A DNA stretch of 6,442 bases, taken from assembly GCA_902785445.1 (NCBI GenBank), contig CACZYN010000111.1:1-6442 (forward strand). The letters run 5' to 3'. The notes beneath the pieces are model-generated. The model did no database searches. It had not been told where the DNA came from and worked only from the letters and a program-made list of their open reading frames with translations. The translations under genes and the position numbers were made by a program. Each line of letters starts with the position of its first letter. The first letter of the stretch is position 1. The DNA is from an uncultured Anaerovibrio sp. (GTDB taxonomy: Bacteria; Bacillota; Negativicutes; Selenomonadales; Selenomonadaceae). This document shows, piece after piece, positions 1 through 5,405 of the stretch.

Positions 1-156
1 GTTAAGCCGGATAACAAGTGGAAGGAAGATAAGGATATTTTCATAAAGGCATGGAAGGCCGCTGGCGGTAATGTGAGCCGGATGGCTAATCTTCTCCATG
101 TTAGCCGGGTGACTTTGTATCGGTATCTCAAGAAATATGGATTCGAAAAGAAATAA
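1..156 (+). CDS. Fis-type HTH C-terminus of a probable sigma-54-dependent regulator (partial, 5' end outside window)
   Basis: Frame 1 is open from the first base and ends at TAA 154-156, giving the last 51 residues of a protein that starts upstream. The visible part contains the segment GGNVSRMANLLHVSRVTLYR followed by YLKKYGF. This matches the Fis-type helix-turn-helix that closes NtrC-family enhancer-binding activators: a first helix ending in a Gly-Gly-Asn turn, then a recognition helix with the typical SR-TLYR-LKKYG pattern. Such proteins bind upstream activating sites and drive sigma-54 RNA polymerase with a central AAA+ domain, which would lie outside the window. The HTH is seen; the sigma-54 class is inferred from family knowledge, and the signal sensed cannot be told. 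A Fis-like protein without the AAA+ domain is the alternative. The gene ends just before the first palindromic element. Confidence 0.75.
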   Translation, partial: VKPDNKWKEDKDIFIKAWKAAGGNVSRMANLLHVSRVTLYRYLKKYGFEKK

Positions 157-164
157 AAGCGTCA

Positions 165-291
165 GGTGGAGACCTATATTCGGACCGCTTTCGCTTAGTA
201 TTTTGCCTAGTGGTACTAGGTTCGCACGGCGTCTTTGACTTGTGCTCACCAAGTGCCAAGGCAAAATAATGTCCTTCATATAGGCACCACC
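165..291 (-). repeat. Structured palindromic element, copy 1 (conserved orientation on - strand)
   Basis: This imperfect palindrome lies between the regulator and trmB. The outer stem pairs 165-169 (GGTGG) with 287-291 and, after a small internal loop, 173-179 (CCTATAT) with 278-284. A clamp pairs GGAC 182-185 with GTCC 271-274. The inner 10-bp stem pairs 199-208 with 259-268. The core at 206-261, read on the - strand, matches the core of the element at 4969-5105 at about 44 of 56 aligned columns by hand. On the - strand 187-194 reads GCGAAAGC, a small hairpin with a GNRA loop; on the + strand the loop would be TTTC. That points to the - strand as the folded sense, although the flanking genes read on +. 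I see no good promoter for it on either strand. It could be a dispersed ERIC-like repeat or an RNA element; I do not recognise the family. Confidence 0.75.
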
Positions 292-316
292 TTCCTTAGC
301 GTTTAAAATGTTGAAT

Positions 317-321
317 AGGAG
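317..321 (+). promoter_or_regulatory. Ribosome binding site of trmB supporting a TTG start
   Basis: AGGAG sits eight bases before the TTG at 330-332. The ATG at 308 is out of frame with the methyltransferase and lies upstream of this site, so TTG is the supported start. Confidence 0.75.
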
Positions 322-329
322 CGATAGAT

Positions 330-980
330 TTGCGTTTACGGAGAAAGCCTTGGGTAGACGAGGCTATTCATAATTTTGATGACTTTGTGTTCCCAAAGGA
401 CAAACCGGCCGGGGAAGACCAGCGGGGAAAATGGTCTGAAGTTTTTGGCCGTCCAGGAGAGCTTTACGTGGAGCTGGGCACTGGTAAAGGGGACTTTATC
501 AGTCAGATGGCCTTAAGGCATCCAGAAATTAATTTTATTGGAATTGAGGCCCAGCAGGATGTGTTATACATGGCCGCCAAGAAAATTCGGGAGCTGGAGC
601 TCAACAATGTAAAATTATTGGTCTTTGATATCAACAACATCGAAACTATTTTTGCTGAGGGGGAAGTGGATCAGTTTTATGTAAATTTCTGTGATCCATG
701 GCCTAAGGCACGGCATGCTAAGCGTCGTTTGACCCATATTGGCTTCTTACGGCGTTATGCCAAGTTATTGAAGCACCCAGGTAAGCTGATATTCAAAACC
801 GATAATCGGCCGTTATTTGATTTTTCCTTGGAGCAGTTTGAAGAAGCGGGCCTTAAGGTCGATGATGTGTCCTTTGATCTGCACGCAGAGAATCGTCCGG
901 ACAATATTATGACGGAATATGAACGAAAGTTTAGTGGATTTGGTGAGAAAATTAATCGGTGTGAGGTAACCTTTCCGTGA
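330..980 (+). CDS. trmB: tRNA (guanine-N7-)-methyltransferase TrmB
   Basis: TrmB transfers a methyl group from S-adenosylmethionine to N7 of guanine 46 in the variable loop of many tRNAs, in the cytoplasm. The 216-residue product has the expected length for the family and its hallmarks in order: the SAM-binding motif I VELGTGKGDF (about residues 47-56), the acidic motif II GIEAQ (71-75), the family signature CDPWPKARHAKRRL (121-134), the KTDN motif (156-159) and the C-terminal TEYERKF (195-201). The start is TTG, with AGGAG eight bases upstream. The stop overlaps the GTG start of the next gene by four bases, so translation of the two is probably coupled. It appears to be the first gene of a six-gene + strand operon. 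I find no convincing sigma-70 promoter between the palindromic element and the start. Confidence 0.96.
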   Translation: MRLRRKPWVDEAIHNFDDFVFPKDKPAGEDQRGKWSEVFGRPGELYVELGTGKGDFISQMALRHPEINFIGIEAQQDVLYMAAKKIRELELNNVKLLVFDINNIETIFAEGEVDQFYVNFCDPWPKARHAKRRLTHIGFLRRYAKLLKHPGKLIFKTDNRPLFDFSLEQFEEAGLKVDDVSFDLHAENRPDNIMTEYERKFSGFGEKINRCEVTFP

Positions 981-2179
981 CAAATATGCAACGGCTGGAA
1001 CAAAGAAAGCTGGGGAAAATATGGAAAAATAACCATGAGGCCATGATGGCCATGGTTATCATATTGTTGATAGCGGGGTTGTTCAATGTGTTCAGCTCTA
1101 CTTTTGTTATGGCTGAACGTGACTATGAAACACCCTATTATTTTTTGAATCGTCATGCCATAAGCATGGTTTTGGGCCTGGTCTGCTGTGCTATCGCCGC
1201 CAAGGTGGATTACCATAAGTGGCGTTCCTGGATTGGTTTTGTAACGGTAATTATTACCATATCGTTGATATTTGTTTTGGCCTTTGGGGTTTCTATAAAT
1301 GGTTCCAAACGCTGGATAACCTTACCAGGAATTTCGGTACAGCCAGCGGAATTTGCTAAAATGTGCAGTATCATGCTGGCGGGGTATTATATTTCTTTCC
1401 GACATGCCAAGGGAAGAGTTATAAATATGTTCAACCGACAGTACGGTGTTATCGCAGCGATGGCCCTGCTGGTATATTTGGAACCGGACATGGGAACTGC
1501 CTGTATTATTATTGGTATCCCGGCGGTAATGCTGGTAGTTGGCGGACTTAGCTGGGGTAAACTTAAATGGGTATTATTGGTCAGCATTGTAGCGGTGGTA
1601 GCCATGTGTTATATGCAGCCTTACCGTATGGAACGTATTATGGTAACCTATGATCCGTGGCCCTATGCCCAGGATAAGGGCTATCAGATAGTTCGCTCCT
1701 TGATGTCAATTGGCTCTGGCGGCTTGTTTGGCATGGGGATTGGCCAAGGACTTAGCAAATATGACTATTTGCCGGAAGCCCACACTGATTTTGCCTTTGC
1801 GGTATTTAGCCAGGAATTTGGCTTTATAGTGGTGCTGGCTATGTTATTGGTATATATTGGTTTTTGTTATTATACAGCTCAAATAGCTAAAAATGCCCCA
1901 GATACTTATGGCCAGCTTCTGGGGACAGGTATATTGTTGTTGGTGGGAGGTCAAGCTGCCGCTAATCTATTTATGATTAGTGGGATGTTCCCGGTAGTTG
2001 GTGTACCGTTGCCTTTTATTAGTTATGGAGGTACATCCCTTCTCACATCGTTGTTTGCGGTGGGCATATTGATAAATATCAGCCGTCAAACCCAAAAACA
2101 AAAGGAACATGAGCTTATTGCGCAAGCATTAAAGCAGGAAATTCAGCCACGCAGACCGTCTTTGCGACGGGTAAAATGA
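977..2179 (+). CDS. FtsW/RodA/SpoVE-family peptidoglycan polymerase (SEDS protein), FtsW/SpoVE-like
   Basis: SEDS proteins are polytopic inner-membrane glycosyltransferases that polymerise lipid II into glycan strands, working with a class B penicillin-binding protein. The 400-residue product has about ten hydrophobic segments and the family motifs: NGSKRWI then QPAEFAK (about 108-128), EPDMGTA (169-175), GYQIVRSLMSIGSGGLFGMG (235-254), LPEAHTDFAFA (265-275) and the C-terminal VPLPFISYGGTSLL (343-356). Asp271 in HTD corresponds to the Asp considered essential for polymerisation in FtsW/RodA. The VDYHKWR segment after TM2 and the PYRMERI stretch resemble FtsW and SpoVE more than RodA, but the subgroup is an inference. 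The GTG start (977) overlaps the trmB stop and has GAGG ten bases upstream; the in-frame ATG at 986 is possible but lies too far from that site. The C-terminal tail (about 371-400) is basic and probably cytoplasmic. No other division gene is adjacent. Confidence 0.92.
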   Translation: MTNMQRLEQRKLGKIWKNNHEAMMAMVIILLIAGLFNVFSSTFVMAERDYETPYYFLNRHAISMVLGLVCCAIAAKVDYHKWRSWIGFVTVIITISLIFVLAFGVSINGSKRWITLPGISVQPAEFAKMCSIMLAGYYISFRHAKGRVINMFNRQYGVIAAMALLVYLEPDMGTACIIIGIPAVMLVVGGLSWGKLKWVLLVSIVAVVAMCYMQPYRMERIMVTYDPWPYAQDKGYQIVRSLMSIGSGGLFGMGIGQGLSKYDYLPEAHTDFAFAVFSQEFGFIVVLAMLLVYIGFCYYTAQIAKNAPDTYGQLLGTGILLLVGGQAAANLFMISGMFPVVGVPLPFISYGGTSLLTSLFAVGILINISRQTQKQKEHELIAQALKQEIQPRRPSLRRVK

Positions 2180-2214
2180 GTGGATGCAAGATTGTATAGA
2201 AGGTTGACTTTGGA

Positions 2215-3045
2215 ATGAAAAAACGACAGAAACGCATTGCCCTGGTAAATGATATTACGGGTTTTGGCCGGTGTTCAATAACGGTGGAACTGCCATTGAT
2301 TTCCGCCATGAAAATACAGGCTTGCCCCTTTCCTACGGCAATTTTATCCGTACATACGGGGTTTACTCCCCATTATCTGGATGACTACACCCAGCGCATG
2401 ATGCCCTATATGAAAAACTGGGAACAGCACGGCATAGCCTTTGACGGGATTTGTACGGGCTTTCTGGGTTCTCTGGATCAGATAAATTTGGTGGAATATT
2501 TTATTCATCACTTTAAAAAGAAGGATACCAGAGTAATGGTGGACCCGGTAATGGGAGACTATGGGCGACTGTATTCCTCCTATACACCGGAAATGTGCCG
2601 GGAGATGCGTCGGTTGTTAAAATGGGCTGATTTGGTGACGCCTAATTTGACTGAGGCTTGTCAGCTGTTGGATATTCCTTATCCAAAGGATGGCAAGGCC
2701 ACGGAGGACCAGCTGGTTTCCATGGGAAAAGCCCTGGCAGAAAAGGGGCCTAAGCAGGTGGTTATTACCGGATTAAGTGACAATGCCCATATTAAGAATT
2801 TTGTCTTTGAAAAGGATGGAGTTCAGGAATTTGTCGTACGGGACAAGGTTGGGGACGATCGGTCCGGTACGGGGGATGCCTTTGCGGCTATAGTGGCAGG
2901 CAGCCTGATAAATGGTCTTTCCCTGCTGGAAGCAGTGGAAAAGGCAGCGGATTTCATCAATAAGGTATTGGAATATACGGTTGAGCTGGATTTACCGTGG
3001 AATTACGGCTTGGCCTTTGAGGAATATTTAACAGAACTGAAATGA
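2215..3045 (+). CDS. Pyridoxal/pyridoxamine kinase (PfkB/ribokinase superfamily, PdxY-like)
   Basis: The 276-residue protein belongs to the pyridoxal kinase branch of the ribokinase superfamily. Such kinases phosphorylate the 5'-hydroxyl of pyridoxal, pyridoxamine or pyridoxine with ATP in the vitamin B6 salvage pathway. Visible features are an N-terminal substrate region with NDITGFGRCSITVELPLISA (residues 12-31), a PTAILSVHTGF segment (40-50), VDPVMGDYGRLY (109-120), TPNLTEA (142-148) and the catalytic/anion-hole motif SGTGDAF (217-223), in which Asp221 should be the base. Firmicute proteins of this type are usually annotated pyridoxamine kinase. HMP kinase (ThiD) is a related alternative, but the N-terminal pattern fits PdxY better. 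The ATG at 2215 has AGAAGG eleven bases upstream and lies 35 bases after the SEDS gene. I see no terminator in that gap, so it probably continues the operon. Confidence 0.85.
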   Translation: MKKRQKRIALVNDITGFGRCSITVELPLISAMKIQACPFPTAILSVHTGFTPHYLDDYTQRMMPYMKNWEQHGIAFDGICTGFLGSLDQINLVEYFIHHFKKKDTRVMVDPVMGDYGRLYSSYTPEMCREMRRLLKWADLVTPNLTEACQLLDIPYPKDGKATEDQLVSMGKALAEKGPKQVVITGLSDNAHIKNFVFEKDGVQEFVVRDKVGDDRSGTGDAFAAIVAGSLINGLSLLEAVEKAADFINKVLEYTVELDLPWNYGLAFEEYLTELK

Positions 3046-3063
3046 TTTGTATGGAGTAAGAAC

Positions 3064-3726
3064 ATGATAGTTTATGCAACCCATGAAGGCGGCAGATATT
3101 TAACCGTGGCAGACAGTCTTAAGGAAAAGCCGGAAGGACAGCGGGGAATATATATAAATCTGACCAATAAGTGCAATTGTGCCTGCACCTTTTGTCTGCG
3201 CAATATGAAGAAAATGGCGGAGGAAAGCTCCCTTTGGTTAAAGGAAGAGCCTACGGTGGAGCAGGTGAAGCAGGAATTGGACGATCTTCCCTGGGATTAT
3301 GTGTCGGAAATAGTATTTTGCGGCTTTGGAGAACCTACTATGCGTTTGGAAACAGTAGTGGAGCTCCTGAAGTACATCAAAGATACCCATCCGAAGATTA
3401 AGACCCGGCTTAATACCAACGGATTGTCGGATTTGGCCCATGGACGCTCTACTGCAGGGGATTTCGCTGGTGGTATTTTGGATACTGTGTCCATAAGTCT
3501 TAATGCCTCCAATGCGGAAAGATATTTGGAACTTACCCGGGCAAAATATGGCATTGAATCCTATGATGCCATGCTTAAGTTTGCCGTTGATTGCAAAAAA
3601 TATATTCCCAATGTTGTTTTGACTGTGGTGGAAAAGGTGGAAAATCAGCAGGAAATAGATCGCTGTCAGAAGCTATGTGATGAGCGAGGCTTAAAACTGC
3701 GGGTACGTATATACGAGGATAACTAA
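3064..3726 (+). CDS. TatD-linked radical SAM protein
   Basis: This 220-residue protein is a compact radical S-adenosylmethionine enzyme. The CxxxCxxC motif at Cys37, Cys41 and Cys44 (CNCACTFC) binds a 4Fe-4S cluster that cleaves SAM to a 5'-deoxyadenosyl radical. GFGEP (87-91) is the SAM-contacting GGEP-type motif and RLNTNG (115-120) the following beta-strand motif. The short length, the N-terminal GQRGIYINLTNKC stretch and the NLTNKCNCACTFC spacing resemble the family described as TatD-linked radical SAM, often found next to or fused with TatD nucleases. No TatD gene is in this window, and the substrate of the family is unknown to me. The start ATG has GGAG (3053-3056) seven bases upstream, and the gene follows the kinase by 18 bases. 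There is no C-terminal cysteine-rich SPASM domain. Radical SAM membership is certain; the subfamily call rests on recalled similarity. Confidence 0.85.
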   Translation: MIVYATHEGGRYLTVADSLKEKPEGQRGIYINLTNKCNCACTFCLRNMKKMAEESSLWLKEEPTVEQVKQELDDLPWDYVSEIVFCGFGEPTMRLETVVELLKYIKDTHPKIKTRLNTNGLSDLAHGRSTAGDFAGGILDTVSISLNASNAERYLELTRAKYGIESYDAMLKFAVDCKKYIPNVVLTVVEKVENQQEIDRCQKLCDERGLKLRVRIYEDN

Positions 3727-3747
3727 TAGAAAGGCGTGTATTGAGCA

Positions 3748-4614
3748 ATGAAGAAACTTGTGGTTATCCGTGGCGGTGGCGAGCTGGCGACTGGTATTGC
3801 CCACCGTTTGCACAATACCGGCTATAAGGTATTGATGTTGGAAAGACAATATCCCTCTGCTATTCGACGAAATATTGTCTTTTCAGAGGCTATTTACGAT
3901 GGGGAAGCTCGAGTTGAACGGACAACCTGCTATCGGGCCGATGATTTGAAGCAGGCAGAAAGACTGCTTAAAGAAGGTAATATTGTTATTATGGTGGATC
4001 CGGAAGCCAATTGTTTGGAAAAACTTCATCCTAATGTATTGGTGGATGCCATTTATGCCAAGCGAAATATGGGAACCCATAAAGATATGGCTCCCTTGAC
4101 CATTGGCGTTGGCCCGGGATTTGTGGCGGGTAAGGATGTCACCTGTGTTATTGAAACTTCCCGGGGACATAATCTGGGACGGATAATACATGACGGTATT
4201 GCCATGCCGGAAAAGGAGATTGCTGAGGCCCGGGCGCTGATGAAGGCCTCCCATTCCATTAATTCTCCTTGCGATGGGTATTTGGAAGCTGGGCACCCTA
4301 CTGCCTATGTCATTAACAAGAATGAAGTGATTGCCAAGCTCCATATGGAAGGTGGCCATGTGCTGGAAATTCGTACCCCGATAGCTGGCGTACTGCGTGG
4401 CATGCTTCATGATGATTGCCCAGTGCGTACAGGATTGAAAATTGCGGAAATAGATCCAAGCACCAAGCCGGATAATTGCATGAGCATATCCGCCAAATCC
4501 CGCTGTGTGTCCGGTTCGGTTTTGGAAGCAATTATTGCCTGGGAAAACAAGCAGCCAAAGAAATCCCGCCTACCATGGAAGAAGTTAAGGAATGGTGACA
4601 AGTGGCATATATAG
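3748..4614 (+). CDS. yqeB: YqeB/EF2563-family selenium-dependent molybdenum hydroxylase accessory protein
   Basis: The 288-residue product resembles the YqeB (EF2563) family, which by genome context accompanies selenium-dependent molybdenum hydroxylases such as xanthine dehydrogenase and is thought to help mature or selenylate the molybdenum cofactor. The biochemical activity is not established. The N-terminus VVIRGGGELATGIAHRL (5-21) is a glycine-rich Rossmann-like nucleotide-binding start. Further landmarks are RNMGTHKDMAPLTIGVGPGF (106-125), the VIETSRGHNLGRIIHDG segment (134-150) and a C-terminal half with SPCDGYLEAG (173-182) and TPIAGVLRGML (210-220), which looks like a small beta-rich, biotinyl/lipoyl-like fold. 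The ATG has AAAGG about 13 bases upstream, a long spacing; the upstream GTG at 3736 runs straight into a stop. The gene overlaps the next one by 13 bases. No hydroxylase, yqeC, selD or mocA gene is visible nearby, so its partners must lie elsewhere. Confidence 0.85.
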   Translation: MKKLVVIRGGGELATGIAHRLHNTGYKVLMLERQYPSAIRRNIVFSEAIYDGEARVERTTCYRADDLKQAERLLKEGNIVIMVDPEANCLEKLHPNVLVDAIYAKRNMGTHKDMAPLTIGVGPGFVAGKDVTCVIETSRGHNLGRIIHDGIAMPEKEIAEARALMKASHSINSPCDGYLEAGHPTAYVINKNEVIAKLHMEGGHVLEIRTPIAGVLRGMLHDDCPVRTGLKIAEIDPSTKPDNCMSISAKSRCVSGSVLEAIIAWENKQPKKSRLPWKKLRNGDKWHI

Positions 4615-4961
4615 TAACAAAATTAATAACAACGCCGGATAGCCTGGATTTTTATTTGCTGGGCAGCTTTTCCGATATGAAACAGGCGGCGGCTGCGGCT
4701 ACGGAGGAATATAAGGAATATAACAAGAAGGCTTCTTTTATTAATCTGGAAATGGTTAATGAGTGGCTGAGTACCCGGGGAGAATATTCCTTCCGGCAGG
4801 ATAAAAATAATCGGATACAGCTAGATATTAGTCTGGTGGAGGAAAATCAGCTGGTACCGGCGGAACATCAGAAGATTTTTACCTGTGCTGGCAGTGATAA
4901 GGAGTTTTTGAAGTTTAGTGAGACCATTTGCCCGGACGGGGTGAAGAAGGCTGAATTGTAG
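4602..4961 (+). CDS. Hypothetical protein, 119 aa, overlapping the yqeB 3' end
   Basis: I do not recognise this protein. It is soluble-looking, with no signal peptide or membrane segment. It has an alanine/glutamate-rich helix around residues 24-42 (DMKQAAAAATEEYKEYNKKA), a mixed middle part, and two cysteines at 95 and 110 with no clear metal-binding pattern. The start is taken as GTG 4602-4604, with TTAAGGAA about eleven bases upstream. This places the first 13 bases inside the end of yqeB in another frame, so translational coupling is likely. It is the last gene of the operon, and its stop (TAG 4959-4961) lies eight bases before the second palindromic element. The overlap and the ribosome binding site argue for a real gene; function is unknown. 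Confidence 0.7.
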   Translation: MAYIVTKLITTPDSLDFYLLGSFSDMKQAAAAATEEYKEYNKKASFINLEMVNEWLSTRGEYSFRQDKNNRIQLDISLVEENQLVPAEHQKIFTCAGSDKEFLKFSETICPDGVKKAEL

Positions 4962-4968
4962 AGTTTTT

Positions 4969-5105
4969 AGCCAGACGGAGGTCTATAAGGGGACATCAGT
5001 TTCCCTTGGCACTTAGCGAGGACAAACGACAGTGCCGTGCAAGCTTAGTACCACTAGGGAAACTGCCTCGAGCGCGAGCGTGCCCCGATAGACCTCCGTC
5101 TGGCT
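4969..5105 (+). repeat. Structured palindromic element, copy 2 (conserved orientation on + strand)
   Basis: This second copy is a long imperfect palindrome between the operon and the tRNA gene. A perfect 18-bp outer stem pairs 4969-4986 with 5088-5105. GGGG 4989-4992 pairs with CCCC 5083-5086, and a 10-bp inner stem pairs 4997-5006 with 5056-5065. Inside, GGCACT 5008-5013 can pair with AGTGCC 5031-5036, and 5044-5058 can form a 6-bp hairpin with an ACC loop. GCGCGAGC at 5072-5079 is a GC-clamped hairpin with a GNRA loop. The core (5004-5058) matches copy 1 on its - strand, whereas the outer stem does not share sequence with copy 1. The inner stem differs from copy 1 at three base pairs, all compensated. 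No open reading frame of credible coding character lies within it. Confidence 0.8.
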
Positions 5106-5108
5106 TTT
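4969..5108 (+). terminator. Probable operon terminator formed by the outer stem of copy 2
   Basis: The perfect 18-bp stem (4969-4986 with 5088-5105) begins eight bases after the last stop codon of the operon and is followed at once by TTTT (5105-5108). On the + strand this looks like an intrinsic terminator hairpin whose loop carries the rest of the structured element. On the - strand the stem is followed by A residues, so termination is supported only for + strand transcripts. The T-run is short, so efficiency is uncertain. Confidence 0.5.
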
Positions 5109-5138
5109 GCTATTTTGTGGTTTTATTTCATAAATGAT

Positions 5139-5167
5139 TTGACAAAATGATTTTATAGATGTAGAAT
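5139..5167 (+). promoter_or_regulatory. Sigma-70-type promoter of the tRNA-Arg gene
   Basis: A perfect -35 box TTGACA (5139-5144) and a -10 box TAGAAT (5162-5167) are separated by 17 bases. Transcription would begin near 5174, about 23 bases before the mature tRNA 5' end. The near-consensus sequence fits strong expression of a stable RNA. Confidence 0.85.
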
Positions 5168-5196
5168 AAGTCTGCTGGTTAATTAGGCCAGTCAAT

Positions 5197-5274
5197 GACT
5201 CAGTAGCTCAGCTGGATTAGAGTACTTGACTACGAATCAAGGGGTCGGGGGTTCGAGTCCCTCCTGGGTCACCA
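5197..5274 (+). tRNA. tRNA-Arg (anticodon ACG), CCA encoded
   Basis: The sequence folds into a full cloverleaf. The acceptor stem GACTCAG pairs with CTGGGTC (5264-5270, one G-U pair), followed by discriminator A and an encoded CCA (5272-5274). The D arm starts with GCTCAGCTGG. The anticodon stem CTTGA/TCAAG encloses the loop CTACGAA, so the anticodon is ACG, which reads CGN arginine codons after A34 is deaminated to inosine (by TadA, from general knowledge). The T arm has GGGGG-TTCGAGT-CCCTC. The gene has its own promoter upstream and a rho-independent terminator downstream, so it is a single-gene transcription unit. Confidence 0.97.
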
Positions 5275-5285
5275 TTGTATATTCG

Positions 5286-5315
5286 GGGCTGTGAATTTCT
5301 CACGGCCCTTTTTTT
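5286..5315 (+). terminator. Rho-independent terminator of the tRNA-Arg gene
   Basis: GGGCTGTGA (5286-5294) pairs with TCACGGCCC (5300-5308, one G-U pair) across a five-base loop, and seven T residues follow (5309-5315). This is a classical intrinsic terminator eleven bases after the CCA end. Confidence 0.93.
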
Positions 5316-5352
5316 ATGCTTCTCGTTGTGTTATACTTTAGAAGTTATAAAA

Positions 5353-5367
5353 ATGAATGATATTCAT
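5353..5367 (+). promoter_or_regulatory. Candidate TetR-family operator / promoter region
   Basis: The inverted repeat ATGAAT-GAT-ATTCAT lies 38 bases before the chosen start of the TetR-family gene. Possible -10 boxes are TATACT (5332-5337) and TATAAA (5346-5351), neither with a good -35 partner, so the operator would sit on or just after the promoter. TetR repressors usually bind such palindromes beside their own gene, so autoregulation is a reasonable inference. The sequence is AT-rich and the repeat short, so chance is not excluded. Confidence 0.45.
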
Positions 5368-5393
5368 ATTTCACATTTATGATAAATTTCACC

Positions 5394-5400
5394 AAGGAGG
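5394..5400 (+). promoter_or_regulatory. Ribosome binding site that fixes the TetR gene start
   Basis: AAGGAGG, a full anti-16S match, ends five bases before ATG 5406. It lies inside the longer open frame that begins with ATG 5379, and that upstream ATG has no comparable site. Translation therefore most likely begins at 5406. Confidence 0.85.
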
Positions 5401-5405
5401 CAGGT

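Noticed and set aside
1031..1057. Inverted repeat AACCATG...CATGGTT near the start of the SEDS gene
   Set aside because: It can form a 7-bp stem, but it falls on repeated Met/Ala/His codons (NHEAMMAMV) in the first membrane segment; chance and coding constraint explain it well enough.
755..1216. 153-codon open frame on the - strand
   Set aside because: It lies across the end of trmB and the start of the SEDS gene, both of which have full family motifs; the translation has no recognisable domain and looks like a shadow.
3883..4410. 175-codon open frame on the - strand
   Set aside because: It is entirely inside the yqeB-like gene, which carries clear family motifs on the + strand; no ribosome binding or domain evidence supports the antisense frame.
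165..5105. The two palindromes as a CRISPR array, transposon ends or a MITE
   Set aside because: There are only two copies 5 kb apart with no spacers, no transposase, no obvious target-site duplication, and the outer stems differ in sequence, unlike the near-identical terminal repeats of a recent MITE.
5013..5195. 60-codon open frame on the - strand covering copy 2 and the tRNA promoter
   Set aside because: It overlaps conserved stems and a near-consensus promoter on the + strand, and its composition shows no coding character.
5197..5274. tRNA-Arg as an integration (att) site
   Set aside because: No integrase gene or repeated tRNA 3' end is visible within the window, and the gene is followed directly by its own intact terminator.
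5379..5405. Upstream in-frame ATG for the TetR gene
   Set aside because: It would place the strong AAGGAGG site inside the coding region and has no ribosome binding site of its own; ATG 5406 is better supported.
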